Source of the DNA: Sedimentisphaerales bacterium
GTDB taxonomy: Bacteria; Planctomycetota; Phycisphaerae; Sedimentisphaerales; Anaerohalosphaeraceae
NCBI GenBank assembly: GCA_028282905.1
Contig: JANQGW010000159.1
Span: 1-42,179 of the forward strand
DNA: 42,179 nucleotides
Direction: 5' to 3'
Part shown: positions 9,938-18,248 of the stretch, piece after piece
Position numbering within the stretch: position 1 is the first letter of the stretch
How the letters are laid out: each line of letters opens with the position of its first letter
Translations under genes and position numbers: made by a program
The notes under the pieces: generated by a model
The model's database searches: none
Told to the model about the DNA's origin: nothing
Seen by the model: only the letters and a program-made list of their open reading frames with translations

Positions 9938-9976
9938 AGACGGCTCGTGACGCTTCAGTCCGGGCCGTCTTTTTTT
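9938..9976 (+). terminator. Rho-independent terminator after the He_PIG surface protein gene
   Basis: AGACGGC (9938-9944) pairs with GCCGTCT (9964-9970), with a possible inner GAC/GTC pairing, and runs directly into a seven-base T tract. It lies 27 bases after the stop codon and separates this gene from the convergent epsI-like gene. Confidence 0.9.
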
Positions 9977-10018
9977 ATCATTAAAGTGCCCTGTCAGTCT
10001 GTTGGACCTCAAAACCAA

Positions 10019-10705
10019 CTACGGAGCCTTTGGAAGATGCCGTAAAATTTCGTCCGATAATTCCTGTGCTAACATTTTAGCCGCGGCTTCGGAAGTGGAA
10101 CTGATTTGAATCTGGGCAACATAATCAGTCCGTCCCTCGACAACCTTCGGCCGTCGAAATCGCAACCCGGAAAAGGTGCGGTGGTCAGAGGTAAGCTCAC
10201 CATTGACGACATAATAGTTGACAACAGTCACTTCCTGATAATCCAATCCCGGCCAATGAAAACGATGCAGCAATATTGGAATAGCCTGCCCTCCGGACGT
10301 TGTAAACTGGTCCGATATTGTCTCATCATGAGCCCATCCGCTGCCCGTATAGCACCGTCTCGGACGATGCCCAAGCATGCGACGCGGTTCGGCGGTATAA
10401 GCCACATAAGCTGTCGCACGCAGCCGACGGTCACGGTCAACATATGTCCGGCTTAGATAATCATCATTTGCGGCGACTTTTAGCACGGTTTCCGAAATGG
10501 AAACATTCGTGCCCTGCCAAGGCCCCATCTGCATCGGAAATTGCGAAAAGGGAATCGCCGGCTCCACTATAATGTCACTCAATCGGTTTAAATAGGTGGC
10601 CGTTTGTTGGTAAGCCCACCACGAAAATAGAAAAAAAACGCCCGTAATGACCGAAAAAAGCAAAAAAATATGTTTTCTACGCATCAAATCTATCCATTTT
10701 TCCAT
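10019..10705 (-). CDS. Exosortase-associated EpsI family protein (DUF3485)
   Basis: A protein of up to 228 residues with one N-terminal membrane segment (IFLLFSVITGVFFLFSWWAY). A periplasmic domain follows with EpsI-family features: FPMQMGPWQG, LRATAYVAYTAEPRRMLGHRPRRCYTGSGW and a hydrophobic-rich VTVVNYYVVNGE. EpsI proteins accompany exosortases and exopolysaccharide loci; their biochemical role is not established. No exosortase gene lies in this window. The gene is transcribed alone, divergent from the acyl-carrier operon. The start is uncertain: the ATG at 10705 has its only good ribosome-binding site (AAGGAG) 18 bases upstream. The ATG at 10684 (MRRKHIF) follows closely on the stop of a mini-ORF that is optimally spaced from that site. 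Confidence 0.85.
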   Translation of the reverse strand: MEKWIDLMRRKHIFLLFSVITGVFFLFSWWAYQQTATYLNRLSDIIVEPAIPFSQFPMQMGPWQGTNVSISETVLKVAANDDYLSRTYVDRDRRLRATAYVAYTAEPRRMLGHRPRRCYTGSGWAHDETISDQFTTSGGQAIPILLHRFHWPGLDYQEVTVVNYYVVNGELTSDHRTFSGLRFRRPKVVEGRTDYVAQIQISSTSEAAAKMLAQELSDEILRHLPKAP

Positions 10706-10716
10706 TGGAAATCCAT
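10690..10716 (-). other. Possible leader mini-ORF overlapping the epsI-like start
   Basis: On the minus strand AAGGAG (10729-10724) is 7 bases from an ATG at 10716 that opens a short frame, MDFQWKNG followed by a stop at 10692-10690. The stop lies 5 bases before the alternative epsI-like ATG at 10684. This would allow coupled re-initiation. It could equally be chance, with the real protein starting at 10705. Confidence 0.3.
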
Positions 10717-10734
10717 TTGCATACTCCTTGAGGA

Positions 10735-10764
10735 ATTATATCCACTCAAAAGCCCGATTGTCAA
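10735..10764 (-). promoter_or_regulatory. Consensus sigma-70 promoter of the epsI-like gene
   Basis: On the minus strand a perfect TTGACA (10764-10759) is followed after 18 bases by a perfect TATAAT (10740-10735). The predicted transcript starts near 10728, giving a leader of only about 20-45 bases. The gene is therefore probably expressed well and constitutively. Confidence 0.75.
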
Positions 10765-10810
10765 TAATGCCTTTTTCATTATCTTTTTTTATCGAATAAT
10801 GTATCCCGAA

Positions 10811-10839
10811 TTGACTTTTTTGTTTTTTTCTCATAAAAT
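10811..10839 (+). promoter_or_regulatory. Predicted sigma-70 promoter of the acyl carrier/amidotransferase operon
   Basis: TTGACT (10811-10816), a 17-base T-rich spacer and TAAAAT (10834-10839) form a near-consensus promoter. It lies about 50 bases before the acyl carrier protein start, which has GAGGAG just upstream. It is divergent from the epsI-like promoter. Confidence 0.65.
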
Positions 10840-10892
10840 AATTCGTAAATTTGTTTAAAATAATACCTTGAGGGACCGATACGAGGAGTACT

Positions 10893-11147
10893 ATGGAATC
10901 AATCAGCTCTGAAATTCGAGAGTTTATCGTACAAAATTTCCTGTTTGGCGACGACCAGGGCCTACAGGACGACACTTCCTTTATGCAATCCGGCATCATC
11001 GATTCAACCGGGATTTTGGAGTTGGTCAACTATTTGGAGCAAACGCACGGCATCAAGATTCAGGACGATGAGTTAATTCCAGAGAATTTGGATTCTATAA
11101 ACAATCTTAATCAATTCTTACAGAAGAAAGTTCAATGTGCGGAATAA
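10893..11147 (+). CDS. Acyl carrier protein (phosphopantetheine-binding)
   Basis: An 84-residue acidic, helical protein. The segment FMQSGIIDSTGILELVNYLE contains the Asp-Ser pair (Ser38) that accepts 4'-phosphopantetheine in carrier proteins, followed by the hydrophobic helix II. The C-terminal DELIPENLDSINNLNQFL matches the end of the carrier fold. It is the first gene of a plus-strand operon. Its end overlaps the amidotransferase start by 13 bases, so the two are translationally coupled. Next to AMP-forming ligases it is the likely thioester carrier for the acid they activate. It is probably dedicated to this pathway rather than to fatty-acid synthesis, because no fab genes are nearby. Confidence 0.9.
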   Translation: MESISSEIREFIVQNFLFGDDQGLQDDTSFMQSGIIDSTGILELVNYLEQTHGIKIQDDELIPENLDSINNLNQFLQKKVQCAE

Positions 11148-13132
11148 GCGGCACCTGTTCCCTGAAGACTCCGCAGCCCCCATGTGCGGAAACACTGCTG
11201 CAAATGATTTCCGCCATCCGCTACCGCGGACCGGATGAAACCGGCCTTTATCTGGACGATTATACCGGTTTAGCACACACCCGCCTGAGCATTATTGACT
11301 TAAGCGGCGGCACCCAGCCGATCCGCAACGAAGACAACTCCCTCTGGATTGTCTTTAACGGTGAACTGTTCAACTACCCGGAACTCAGAGAACAGCTGGA
11401 ACCTCGCGGACACACCTTTTATACCCAATCCGACACTGAGGTAATCGTCCACCTATACGAAGAATACGGACTGGACTGTCTGCAGCACATGAACGGGCAA
11501 TTTGCCCTGGCCCTCTGGGACAGCCGCAAGAAAGAACTCTTTCTTGCCCGCGACCGTGTCGGCATTCGCCCGCTGCATTACACCATTCTCGATAACCAAC
11601 TATATTTTGCCTCGGAAATCAAGTCTCTGCTGACAATCCCCGGCGTTCGTCGAGAACTGGACCATACAGCATTACAGCAGATTTTCACATTCTGGACAAC
11701 CTTGGGCAAGCGAACAGCGTTTAAAGACATCCACGAACTGCCGCCGGGCCATTTCCTCACCATCAAAGACGGCAATATCAGCATACAACAATACTGGCGG
11801 CTCAATTTCCCGGAAAAAGCCAACCTGAGCGATGAGCCTCTGGAATCCATAGCCCAGCAGGCCGATGAACTTCTAACCGATGCAATCCGCATCCGGCTCC
11901 GCGCAGATGTGCCGGTGGGCGCTTACCTCAGCGGCGGTCTGGATTCCTCTGGAATCTCTGCAACCATCGCACAGCAATTTCAGAACAACCTGCAAACTTT
12001 CGGCATCCGCTTTGAAGAAGAGGCTTTCGACGAAGGAACGCCCCAAAACCAGATGGTGTCGCATTTGAACGTGCAGCACTCGGAAGTCATCGCAACCAAT
12101 AAACGCATCGCCCAAACCTTTCCAAGAGTAATTTATCACACGGAAAAGCCTATTCTTCGGACCGCTCCGGCCCCGCTGTTTCTGCTGTCCGAAAAGGTCC
12201 GTGACGTCGGTCTGAAAGTCGTCCTCACCGGCGAAGGTGCTGACGAAATCTTCGGCGGTTATAACATTTTCAGAGAAGCCAAAATTCGTCGTTTTTGGGC
12301 TTCTCAGCCGGATTCTAAAACACGTCCGGCCCTGCTGCGTCAGCTTTACCCGTATATTTTCAATAACCCAAGACTGGCGGCCACGACTCAGGCCTTCTTC
12401 GCGAAAGACCTGTTGGAAACGGACGATCCACTGTATTCGCACCACATCCGCTGGGGCAATACACATCGCATAACCCAGTTTTTCTCGCCGGAAATGGACG
12501 ATATTCTGCCATTGGAGACATTACAAGAGGAGGTTTTAGCGAATCTGCCTGCTGAATTTGCCTCCTGGCACCCCTTCACAAAAGCCCAGTATCTGGAAAC
12601 TAACGTATTTCTCAGCAATTACCTGCTGTCCTCACAGGGTGACCGCATGGCGATGGCCCACTCACTGGAAATTCGCCTGCCCTTCCTGGATTACCGCTTG
12701 ATTGAATTTATGAGCAAGGTTCCACCCCGCTGGAAAGTTCTGGGACTCAATGAAAAACACCTGTTAAAGAAAATTTTCCAAAACCGACTACCAGCGGATA
12801 TCGTCAAACGCAATAAACACCCCTACCGGGCGCCGATTGCCCAGACACTGCTAACCCATGCCACTGATGACATTCGAGAAGCACTCAGTGACGCCGCCGT
12901 CAAAAACGCCGGCATATTTGACACCTCAAAAGTCACCCGGCTGGTCAATAAACTGCAGCGTACCCAGACGCCCGGCGAAATCGACGCAATGGCACTGTCA
13001 GGAATAGTTTCAACACAACTTTTATACCAACAATTTATTCAACAAAGCATCGAGATCGGGCCGATTGAACAACCGGACCTTTTGATTGACAAACGCAGCC
13101 AGCCGAAACCGTTAGATCTTTCCGGCCGGTAA
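11135..13132 (+). CDS. AsnB-type glutamine-dependent amidotransferase (asparagine synthase family)
   Basis: A 665-residue, two-domain protein. The N-terminal class II glutaminase domain begins MCGISG, so Cys2 becomes the N-terminal nucleophile after Met removal, and carries RGPDETG, NGELFN and SDTEV. The synthetase domain has the PP-loop SGGLDSS (266-272) for ATP and a second GEGADEIFGGY motif. The family adenylates a carboxylate and transfers ammonia from glutamine to form an amide. Its place between a carrier protein and two acyl-AMP ligases suggests it amidates a pathway-specific acid rather than aspartate. Amidotransferases of this family are a known component of exosortase-linked loci, and an EpsI gene is adjacent. 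Its stop overlaps the region just before the next gene, consistent with an operon. Confidence 0.92.
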   Translation: MCGISGTCSLKTPQPPCAETLLQMISAIRYRGPDETGLYLDDYTGLAHTRLSIIDLSGGTQPIRNEDNSLWIVFNGELFNYPELREQLEPRGHTFYTQSDTEVIVHLYEEYGLDCLQHMNGQFALALWDSRKKELFLARDRVGIRPLHYTILDNQLYFASEIKSLLTIPGVRRELDHTALQQIFTFWTTLGKRTAFKDIHELPPGHFLTIKDGNISIQQYWRLNFPEKANLSDEPLESIAQQADELLTDAIRIRLRADVPVGAYLSGGLDSSGISATIAQQFQNNLQTFGIRFEEEAFDEGTPQNQMVSHLNVQHSEVIATNKRIAQTFPRVIYHTEKPILRTAPAPLFLLSEKVRDVGLKVVLTGEGADEIFGGYNIFREAKIRRFWASQPDSKTRPALLRQLYPYIFNNPRLAATTQAFFAKDLLETDDPLYSHHIRWGNTHRITQFFSPEMDDILPLETLQEEVLANLPAEFASWHPFTKAQYLETNVFLSNYLLSSQGDRMAMAHSLEIRLPFLDYRLIEFMSKVPPRWKVLGLNEKHLLKKIFQNRLPADIVKRNKHPYRAPIAQTLLTHATDDIREALSDAAVKNAGIFDTSKVTRLVNKLQRTQTPGEIDAMALSGIVSTQLLYQQFIQQSIEIGPIEQPDLLIDKRSQPKPLDLSGR

Positions 13133-13146
13133 TGGAGACAACCACC

Positions 13147-14718
13147 ATGACTGAAGCGAATCTCATCCACGACTTCCTGACAATCACCGCGCAGCAAACC
13201 CCGGACAAGCCGTTTTTAATCTGTGGCGACAAATCCTATTCATTCGCCCAAATTGATACAGAATCCACCACACTGGCCCATCAACTGTGTGCTCTCGGTG
13301 TTGCACCGAATGATAAAGTCGCCATCCTGATGGACAATTCCGCGGAAACCGTCACAGCCCTCTACGGCGCTTCCAAATCTGCAGCAACCTTCATCGTTAT
13401 CAACAGCACGGTCAAGGCCGCCAAGCTCACTCATATCCTGAATAACAGTGAAGCGAAAATACTGATTACTCATACGAGCAAAGGACGAGTGGTTCAAAAA
13501 GCCGTCAACAACTGCCTGAAAAGGCCAACCATCATCTGGGATAGCCCCTCCGGCACTATTCCGCCGGCTCTGCAGGAAGTCTCAACATCCTATGCGTGGA
13601 ACGACATGATTACGCATCGCCCCGGCGGCATTCTGACACCGCTGCCTCGCGCCAATCCTGATGACCTGGCGGCCTTGGTCTATACCTCCGGCTCCACCGG
13701 CGATCCCAAAGGTGTGATGCAGCCGCACAATAAAATGATCGCCGTCGCCAAAAACATCATCCTGTACCTCGAAAATGACCAGAATGACGTCATTCTAAAT
13801 GTCCTGTCACTGGCTTTCGGCTATGGAATGTACCAGGTATTGATGAGCGCCATGTTCGGCGGCACAGTGGTTCTTGAAAAAAGTTTTATTTATCTGCATG
13901 ATACTCTTCAAAAAATTGCACAGCACAATGTCACCGCCCTGCCGGTCGTACCGACCGTACTGGCCATGATGCTGAAAGCACAGAACCTCAACGACTATGA
14001 CTTTTCAAGCCTGAAATATATCACCAACGCCGGCGATGCCCTGCCGACACATCACACCTCCGCGATCAGACAGCAACTGCCGGATGTCAGAATTTATCCG
14101 ATGTACGGCCTGACTGAATGTGTCCGTGTCAGCTATCTGCCACCGCATCTGATTGACGAACACCCCGACTCGGTTGGCTGCGAAATTCATAACTGTACCG
14201 CACTGATTGTTGATGAAGACGGCAACCCTGCCCCGCCCGACCAAGTCGGTGAACTGGTCATTACCGGCGATAATGTTATGGACGGCTATTACAATGATAG
14301 CGATTATACATCCCAAATTTTCCGCACCGCCGACTGCGGTCGGACGCGTCTCTATACCGGCGACCTGTTTCGACGTGACGAAAATGGCCTGCTGTTTTTT
14401 GTGAGCCGTAAGAATGACATTATTAAAACCCGTGGTGAACGCGTCAGCCCGCGCGAGGTGGAAAGATACCTGATGGACATTGATGGCGTAGCCGAAGCCG
14501 TGGCGATCGGTGTACCCGATGATATATTCGGTGAAGTCATCAAGGCATATATTGTCCCCGTCGCAGACCATAACCTGACGGATGAGATTATTTTGAAAAA
14601 TGCCACGGCCACCATGGAAAATTATATGATCCCCAAAACCGTTGAATTTCTGGATGCCCTGCCTAAAACCCCGAACGGCAAGGTCAATCGCAAAGAAATG
14701 AAAAAATGGAACACTTGA
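13147..14718 (+). CDS. AMP-dependent acyl-CoA/acyl-ACP ligase, copy 1
   Basis: A 523-residue ANL-superfamily adenylating enzyme. It shows the phosphate loop YTSGSTGDPKGVM, the A5 motif YGLTE (YPMYGLTECVRVSYLPP), A7 TGDLFRRDENG, the hinge and A8 KTRGERVSPREVE, and the C-terminal catalytic lysine in PKTPNGKVNRKEM. It should activate a carboxylic acid as the acyl-adenylate and load it on the operon's carrier protein or CoA. I start it at the ATG at 13147, which has GGAG 9 bases upstream; another ATG five codons earlier overlaps the amidotransferase stop. The A5 continuation ECVRVSYLPP is shared with the second ligase, so the two are diverged duplicates. Substrate unknown. Confidence 0.9.
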   Translation: MTEANLIHDFLTITAQQTPDKPFLICGDKSYSFAQIDTESTTLAHQLCALGVAPNDKVAILMDNSAETVTALYGASKSAATFIVINSTVKAAKLTHILNNSEAKILITHTSKGRVVQKAVNNCLKRPTIIWDSPSGTIPPALQEVSTSYAWNDMITHRPGGILTPLPRANPDDLAALVYTSGSTGDPKGVMQPHNKMIAVAKNIILYLENDQNDVILNVLSLAFGYGMYQVLMSAMFGGTVVLEKSFIYLHDTLQKIAQHNVTALPVVPTVLAMMLKAQNLNDYDFSSLKYITNAGDALPTHHTSAIRQQLPDVRIYPMYGLTECVRVSYLPPHLIDEHPDSVGCEIHNCTALIVDEDGNPAPPDQVGELVITGDNVMDGYYNDSDYTSQIFRTADCGRTRLYTGDLFRRDENGLLFFVSRKNDIIKTRGERVSPREVERYLMDIDGVAEAVAIGVPDDIFGEVIKAYIVPVADHNLTDEIILKNATATMENYMIPKTVEFLDALPKTPNGKVNRKEMKKWNT

Positions 14719-14742
14719 TTTAAACCCTGTTTTTCATATAAT
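14715..14742 (+). promoter_or_regulatory. Predicted internal promoter before the second ligase
   Basis: TTGATT (14715-14720), overlapping the stop of ligase 1, is followed after 16 bases by a perfect TATAAT (14737-14742). It sits in the only real gap of the operon (87 bases). It could express ligase 2, the NadE-like protein and the SGNH-like protein separately from the first three genes. Confidence 0.6.
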
Positions 14743-14805
14743 GTAGTAGTAACTAAGGCTGTTTCAATACTATTTTTGAAATAATATCGGGGAAAGGGGA
14801 GAGCT

Positions 14806-16383
14806 ATGAACCGGTTGCCAACATTGCTGCATGAGACGTTATCGATCAGTACCGAGCGATATCCGGAAAAATCCGCATTGATCTGTAACGATCAGATATG
14901 CACTTACCGCCAATTGGACGAACAGTCAACACAATTGGCAATTTACCTTCAAAAGATGGGCCTGCAGCCCCAGGACCGCGTCGCTGTTTTCACCGACAAT
15001 TCCATCGAAACGGTCATCAGTCTTTACGGCATTCTCAAGGCCGGCGGCGTCTTCCTGATTCTTAACGGCGGCCTGAAATCATCTAAACTGGCCTATATCC
15101 TCAACAATTCCGGCACAAATATTCTCATAACACAGGCCTCAAAACACCGGGTTTTCATGGAAACCGTCGAAAAAGCTAATCATCCCGTCCGGATTATCTG
15201 TGTCCACCACGAGGCGATCTTAAACCCGCAAGCGGCCGAAATCAGCATTCCGTGGGATTCTGTTTTTACGGATGCCAACTCAACGGACACTCTCTGCCCA
15301 CCCGCAACGAATACCAATGATCTGGCCTCACTGATTTACACCTCCGGTTCCACCGGCGACCCCAAAGGCGTGATGTGTTCGCATTCAAACATGGTTTCAG
15401 CCGCCGACAGTATTATCCAATACCTCGAAAACACACCGGACGACATCATCTTGAATGTTCTGCCGCTGTCTTTTGATTATGGGCTTTACCAGGTACTAAT
15501 GAGTGTCTTCTTTGGAGGCACCACCGTTCTGGGCAGCTCGTTCGTCTATATTCACCGCGTCCTTGAGCAGATTGCCCGCTGGAAGGTGACCGGTTTTCCG
15601 ATCGTCCCGACGATTGTCGCCATGCTGCTGAACATGCAGAATCTGGATCGTTACGATTTTTCATCCGTGCGTTACCTGACTAATACCGGTGCGGCCTTTC
15701 CGGTCAATCATATTAAACGTCTGCGTCAACTGCTTCCGAACATGCAAATCTATTCGATGTTCGGCCTGACCGAGTGCAAGCGCGTCTGCTATCTGCCGCC
15801 CGAGCAGGTCGATATCCGCCCGGATTCGGTCGGTAAGCCGATGCCCAACTGCACAACCTATGTACTCGATGAGAACGACCAACCCGTCGAACCGGACCAG
15901 GTGGGCGAACTGGTCATCGAAGGCCCGAATGTCATGCAGGGTTACTGGCAGGACCCGGAACTGACGGCGAAAACATACCGCACCGACTCGGACGGAACAC
16001 GACGCCTTTACTCCGGCGATTATTTTAAACAGGACGCCGAAGGTTTCCTCTATTTCCTTGGCCGTAAAGACGATATGATCAAAACCCGCGGCGAACGGGT
16101 CAGTCCCAAAGAAGTTGAAAATGCTCTCTCGGAAATCGACGGCGTCGGAGAAGTCGCCGTCATCGGCGTTGACGATGACATTTTGGGCCAGGTCGTCAAG
16201 GCCTTCATCGTCTCTCGTGACGGCGTTGAACTGACCGAACAAAATATTCTGGCCGCGGCCGCAAAAACAATGGAAAAATTCATGGTTCCAAAGTATATTG
16301 AGATACTGACGGAGTTACCTAAAAGTCATCACGGAAAAATTGATAAAAAAGTATTGGTAAAACGGGAGAAAACAGCATCGTGA
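14806..16383 (+). CDS. AMP-dependent acyl-CoA/acyl-ACP ligase, copy 2
   Basis: A 525-residue paralogue of the preceding ligase with all core ANL motifs: YTSGSTGDPKGVM, MFGLTECKRVCYLPP, SGDYFKQDAEG, KTRGERVSPKEVE and the C-terminal lysine region PKSHHGKIDKKV. A strong AGGGGAGA ribosome-binding site precedes the ATG. The tandem paralogues suggest either two different acids or two successive activation steps in the same product. The gene has its own predicted promoter, and its stop overlaps the GTG start of the NadE-like gene by 4 bases. Substrate cannot be read from the sequence. Confidence 0.9.
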   Translation: MNRLPTLLHETLSISTERYPEKSALICNDQICTYRQLDEQSTQLAIYLQKMGLQPQDRVAVFTDNSIETVISLYGILKAGGVFLILNGGLKSSKLAYILNNSGTNILITQASKHRVFMETVEKANHPVRIICVHHEAILNPQAAEISIPWDSVFTDANSTDTLCPPATNTNDLASLIYTSGSTGDPKGVMCSHSNMVSAADSIIQYLENTPDDIILNVLPLSFDYGLYQVLMSVFFGGTTVLGSSFVYIHRVLEQIARWKVTGFPIVPTIVAMLLNMQNLDRYDFSSVRYLTNTGAAFPVNHIKRLRQLLPNMQIYSMFGLTECKRVCYLPPEQVDIRPDSVGKPMPNCTTYVLDENDQPVEPDQVGELVIEGPNVMQGYWQDPELTAKTYRTDSDGTRRLYSGDYFKQDAEGFLYFLGRKDDMIKTRGERVSPKEVENALSEIDGVGEVAVIGVDDDILGQVVKAFIVSRDGVELTEQNILAAAAKTMEKFMVPKYIEILTELPKSHHGKIDKKVLVKREKTAS

Positions 16384-17378
16384 CCTCAAAAAGAGAGTTT
16401 ACACCGGACATCCTGACCATCGACCTGGAAGCGACGGTCGAAGATATTAAGCAGTCTATCCGGCAAATTTTAAAAAATGATTTAAAGCGACAAGGTTTGG
16501 TCGTCGGCCTGTCGGGTGGCATCGACAGCAGCACCGTTGGCGCCCTGTGCGTGGATGCCGTTGGTACCGACCGTGTCTTTGGTCTGCACATGCCGGAAAT
16601 CGACTCATCAGACGAAACCATCCGCCTGAGCACCTTGATTTCAGACCATCTCGGTATTGACAGTGCCGACGAAAACATCACGCCCATTCTGGATGCCGTC
16701 GGCTGTTACCGCCGACGAGACGAAGCCATTCGCGAAATCATTCCCGATTATGACTCAACCGCCGGCTGGAAGTCCAAAATTGTCCTCCCATCCTTCAATG
16801 AAGGCAACCGAATGCGTTTCTTCTCAATCGTCGCTATTACACCGGACGGACGTGAGATGAAACAGCGTCTTACCCCCAAAGCTTACTTGGGCATCGTCGC
16901 GGCCACCAACTTCAAACAGCGCAGCCGGAAAATGATGGAATACTATCATGCCGACCGCCTGAACTTCGCCGTAGCGGGCACACCCAACCGACTCGAATAT
17001 GACCAGGGCTTTTTCGTCAAAGGCGGCGACGGACTGGCCGATGTCAAACCCATCGCACACCTCTATAAAACACAGGTCTATGCACTGGCCCGCCACCTTG
17101 GCCTGCCGGAGGAAATCTGCAGCCGACCGCCGACGACTGATACCTACTCCATGCCGCAGTCGCAGGAGGAGTTTTACTTCGCCCTGCCCTACGACAAGAT
17201 GGATTTGTGCCTGTACGGAATAAATAACGGCTACACGCCGAAGGAAGTCGCCGGTGCCGTCGAGCTAACACCCGAACAGGTTCAGTGGGTTTATGATGAC
17301 ATCGAGCAGAAACGCAGGACAACGCGATACTTACAACTCAAACCGCTGCTGATAGAGCCGGTTTCAGAAATTGAATAA
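16380..17378 (+). CDS. NadE-like ATP-dependent amide ligase (NAD synthase family)
   Basis: A 332-residue protein of the N-type ATP pyrophosphatase family. The PP-loop VVGLSGGIDSSTVGAL has SGGIDSS at residues 45-51. The middle part, AGTPNRLEYDQGFFVKGGDGLADVKPIAHLYKTQVYALARHLG, matches the NAD synthase core in which the product and ammonia are handled. It is longer than ammonia-dependent NadE (about 275 residues) and has no glutaminase or nitrilase domain. The GTG start overlaps the ligase stop. Embedded in an acyl-activation and amidotransferase operon, it may have been recruited to form an amide on the pathway's own substrate. The plain alternative is a housekeeping NAD(+) synthase. Confidence 0.8.
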   Translation: MTSKREFTPDILTIDLEATVEDIKQSIRQILKNDLKRQGLVVGLSGGIDSSTVGALCVDAVGTDRVFGLHMPEIDSSDETIRLSTLISDHLGIDSADENITPILDAVGCYRRRDEAIREIIPDYDSTAGWKSKIVLPSFNEGNRMRFFSIVAITPDGREMKQRLTPKAYLGIVAATNFKQRSRKMMEYYHADRLNFAVAGTPNRLEYDQGFFVKGGDGLADVKPIAHLYKTQVYALARHLGLPEEICSRPPTTDTYSMPQSQEEFYFALPYDKMDLCLYGINNGYTPKEVAGAVELTPEQVQWVYDDIEQKRRTTRYLQLKPLLIEPVSEIE

Positions 17379-17391
17379 AAAGCAGGCACCT

Positions 17392-18246
17392 ATGAAAAAG
17401 AAGACAATCAAGAAACTCATCGCGGGCTGTCTCGGCGCTCTGGCCGCACTTGCCGTCGTCACCATCAATTCGCACAAGGTACAGACGAAAATGATAGAAA
17501 ACTACAAAGAACCGGTGCTAAGCGAAGTTCCGCAGGAAAAATGGAATGCGCTCAGCCAAAAAACAATCTTCTTCGCTCACATGTCCGTCGGCAAAAATAT
17601 TTTGGACGGCCTGTGCGAGGTGCTCAGCCAACAGTCAAATATCACGCTAAAAATCTCTGACAAATACACACAACAGCATTTCTGCGACGCCATGCTTGGC
17701 CACAATGCCGATCCGCTGGGAAAAATCGCCTCGTTTCAGATACAGATTCGGCAATTAGAAACACCGCCGGACATTGCCTTCATGAAATTCTGCTATGTTG
17801 ATTTTTTTGCAACCACTGACGCTAAAGAAGTGTTTGACGCCTATCAGAAAATGATCACCGAGTTGCAAGCCGAGTTTCCGAATACAACCTTTATGCACTG
17901 CACGGTCCCGCTAACAGCCGGGCCGCAAAGTTCCACACGCAAGGTCAAGGAAATCATCAAATCCATTCTCGGCAAAACCGTCACGGCCGATGATAATGCT
18001 AAACGGGCTGAATTCAGTGAGCTTATCAAACAAACTTATCAACCCGACACTATTTTTGATATCGCGCAGTACGAATATACGGCAGTAAATGGCAAACACG
18101 CCTTCAAAATGAAAAAAGGGCACATAGTGCCGTTCCTGCTAAGTGAATACACCACCGATGGCGGGCATCTGAACGAATTCGGCAGCCGCCGCGTTGCCGA
18201 ACAATTGCTGATCAAACTGGCAAACTGCCCGGATCAGGCGAAATAA
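17392..18246 (+). CDS. Membrane-anchored SGNH/GDSL-like protein
   Basis: A 284-residue protein with an uncleaved signal-anchor-like N-terminus (KKLIAGCLGALAALAVVTI) and a presumed periplasmic domain. IFFAHMSVGKNILDGL places a Ser after His-Met in the position of an SGNH block I, FMKFCYVDF lies in the middle, and DGGHLNEFGSRRVAEQL near the end matches the Asp-x-x-His catalytic block V. That suggests an esterase or acyltransferase acting on an extracytoplasmic polymer, as AlgJ/AlgX-type proteins do. The ATG at 17392 has AGG 6-8 bases upstream; an in-frame TTG at 17371 overlaps the NadE-like gene. It is the last gene of the operon and may act on the activated or amidated product outside the membrane. 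The family assignment is tentative. Confidence 0.6.
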   Translation: MKKKTIKKLIAGCLGALAALAVVTINSHKVQTKMIENYKEPVLSEVPQEKWNALSQKTIFFAHMSVGKNILDGLCEVLSQQSNITLKISDKYTQQHFCDAMLGHNADPLGKIASFQIQIRQLETPPDIAFMKFCYVDFFATTDAKEVFDAYQKMITELQAEFPNTTFMHCTVPLTAGPQSSTRKVKEIIKSILGKTVTADDNAKRAEFSELIKQTYQPDTIFDIAQYEYTAVNGKHAFKMKKGHIVPFLLSEYTTDGGHLNEFGSRRVAEQLLIKLANCPDQAK

Positions 18247-18248
18247 TC

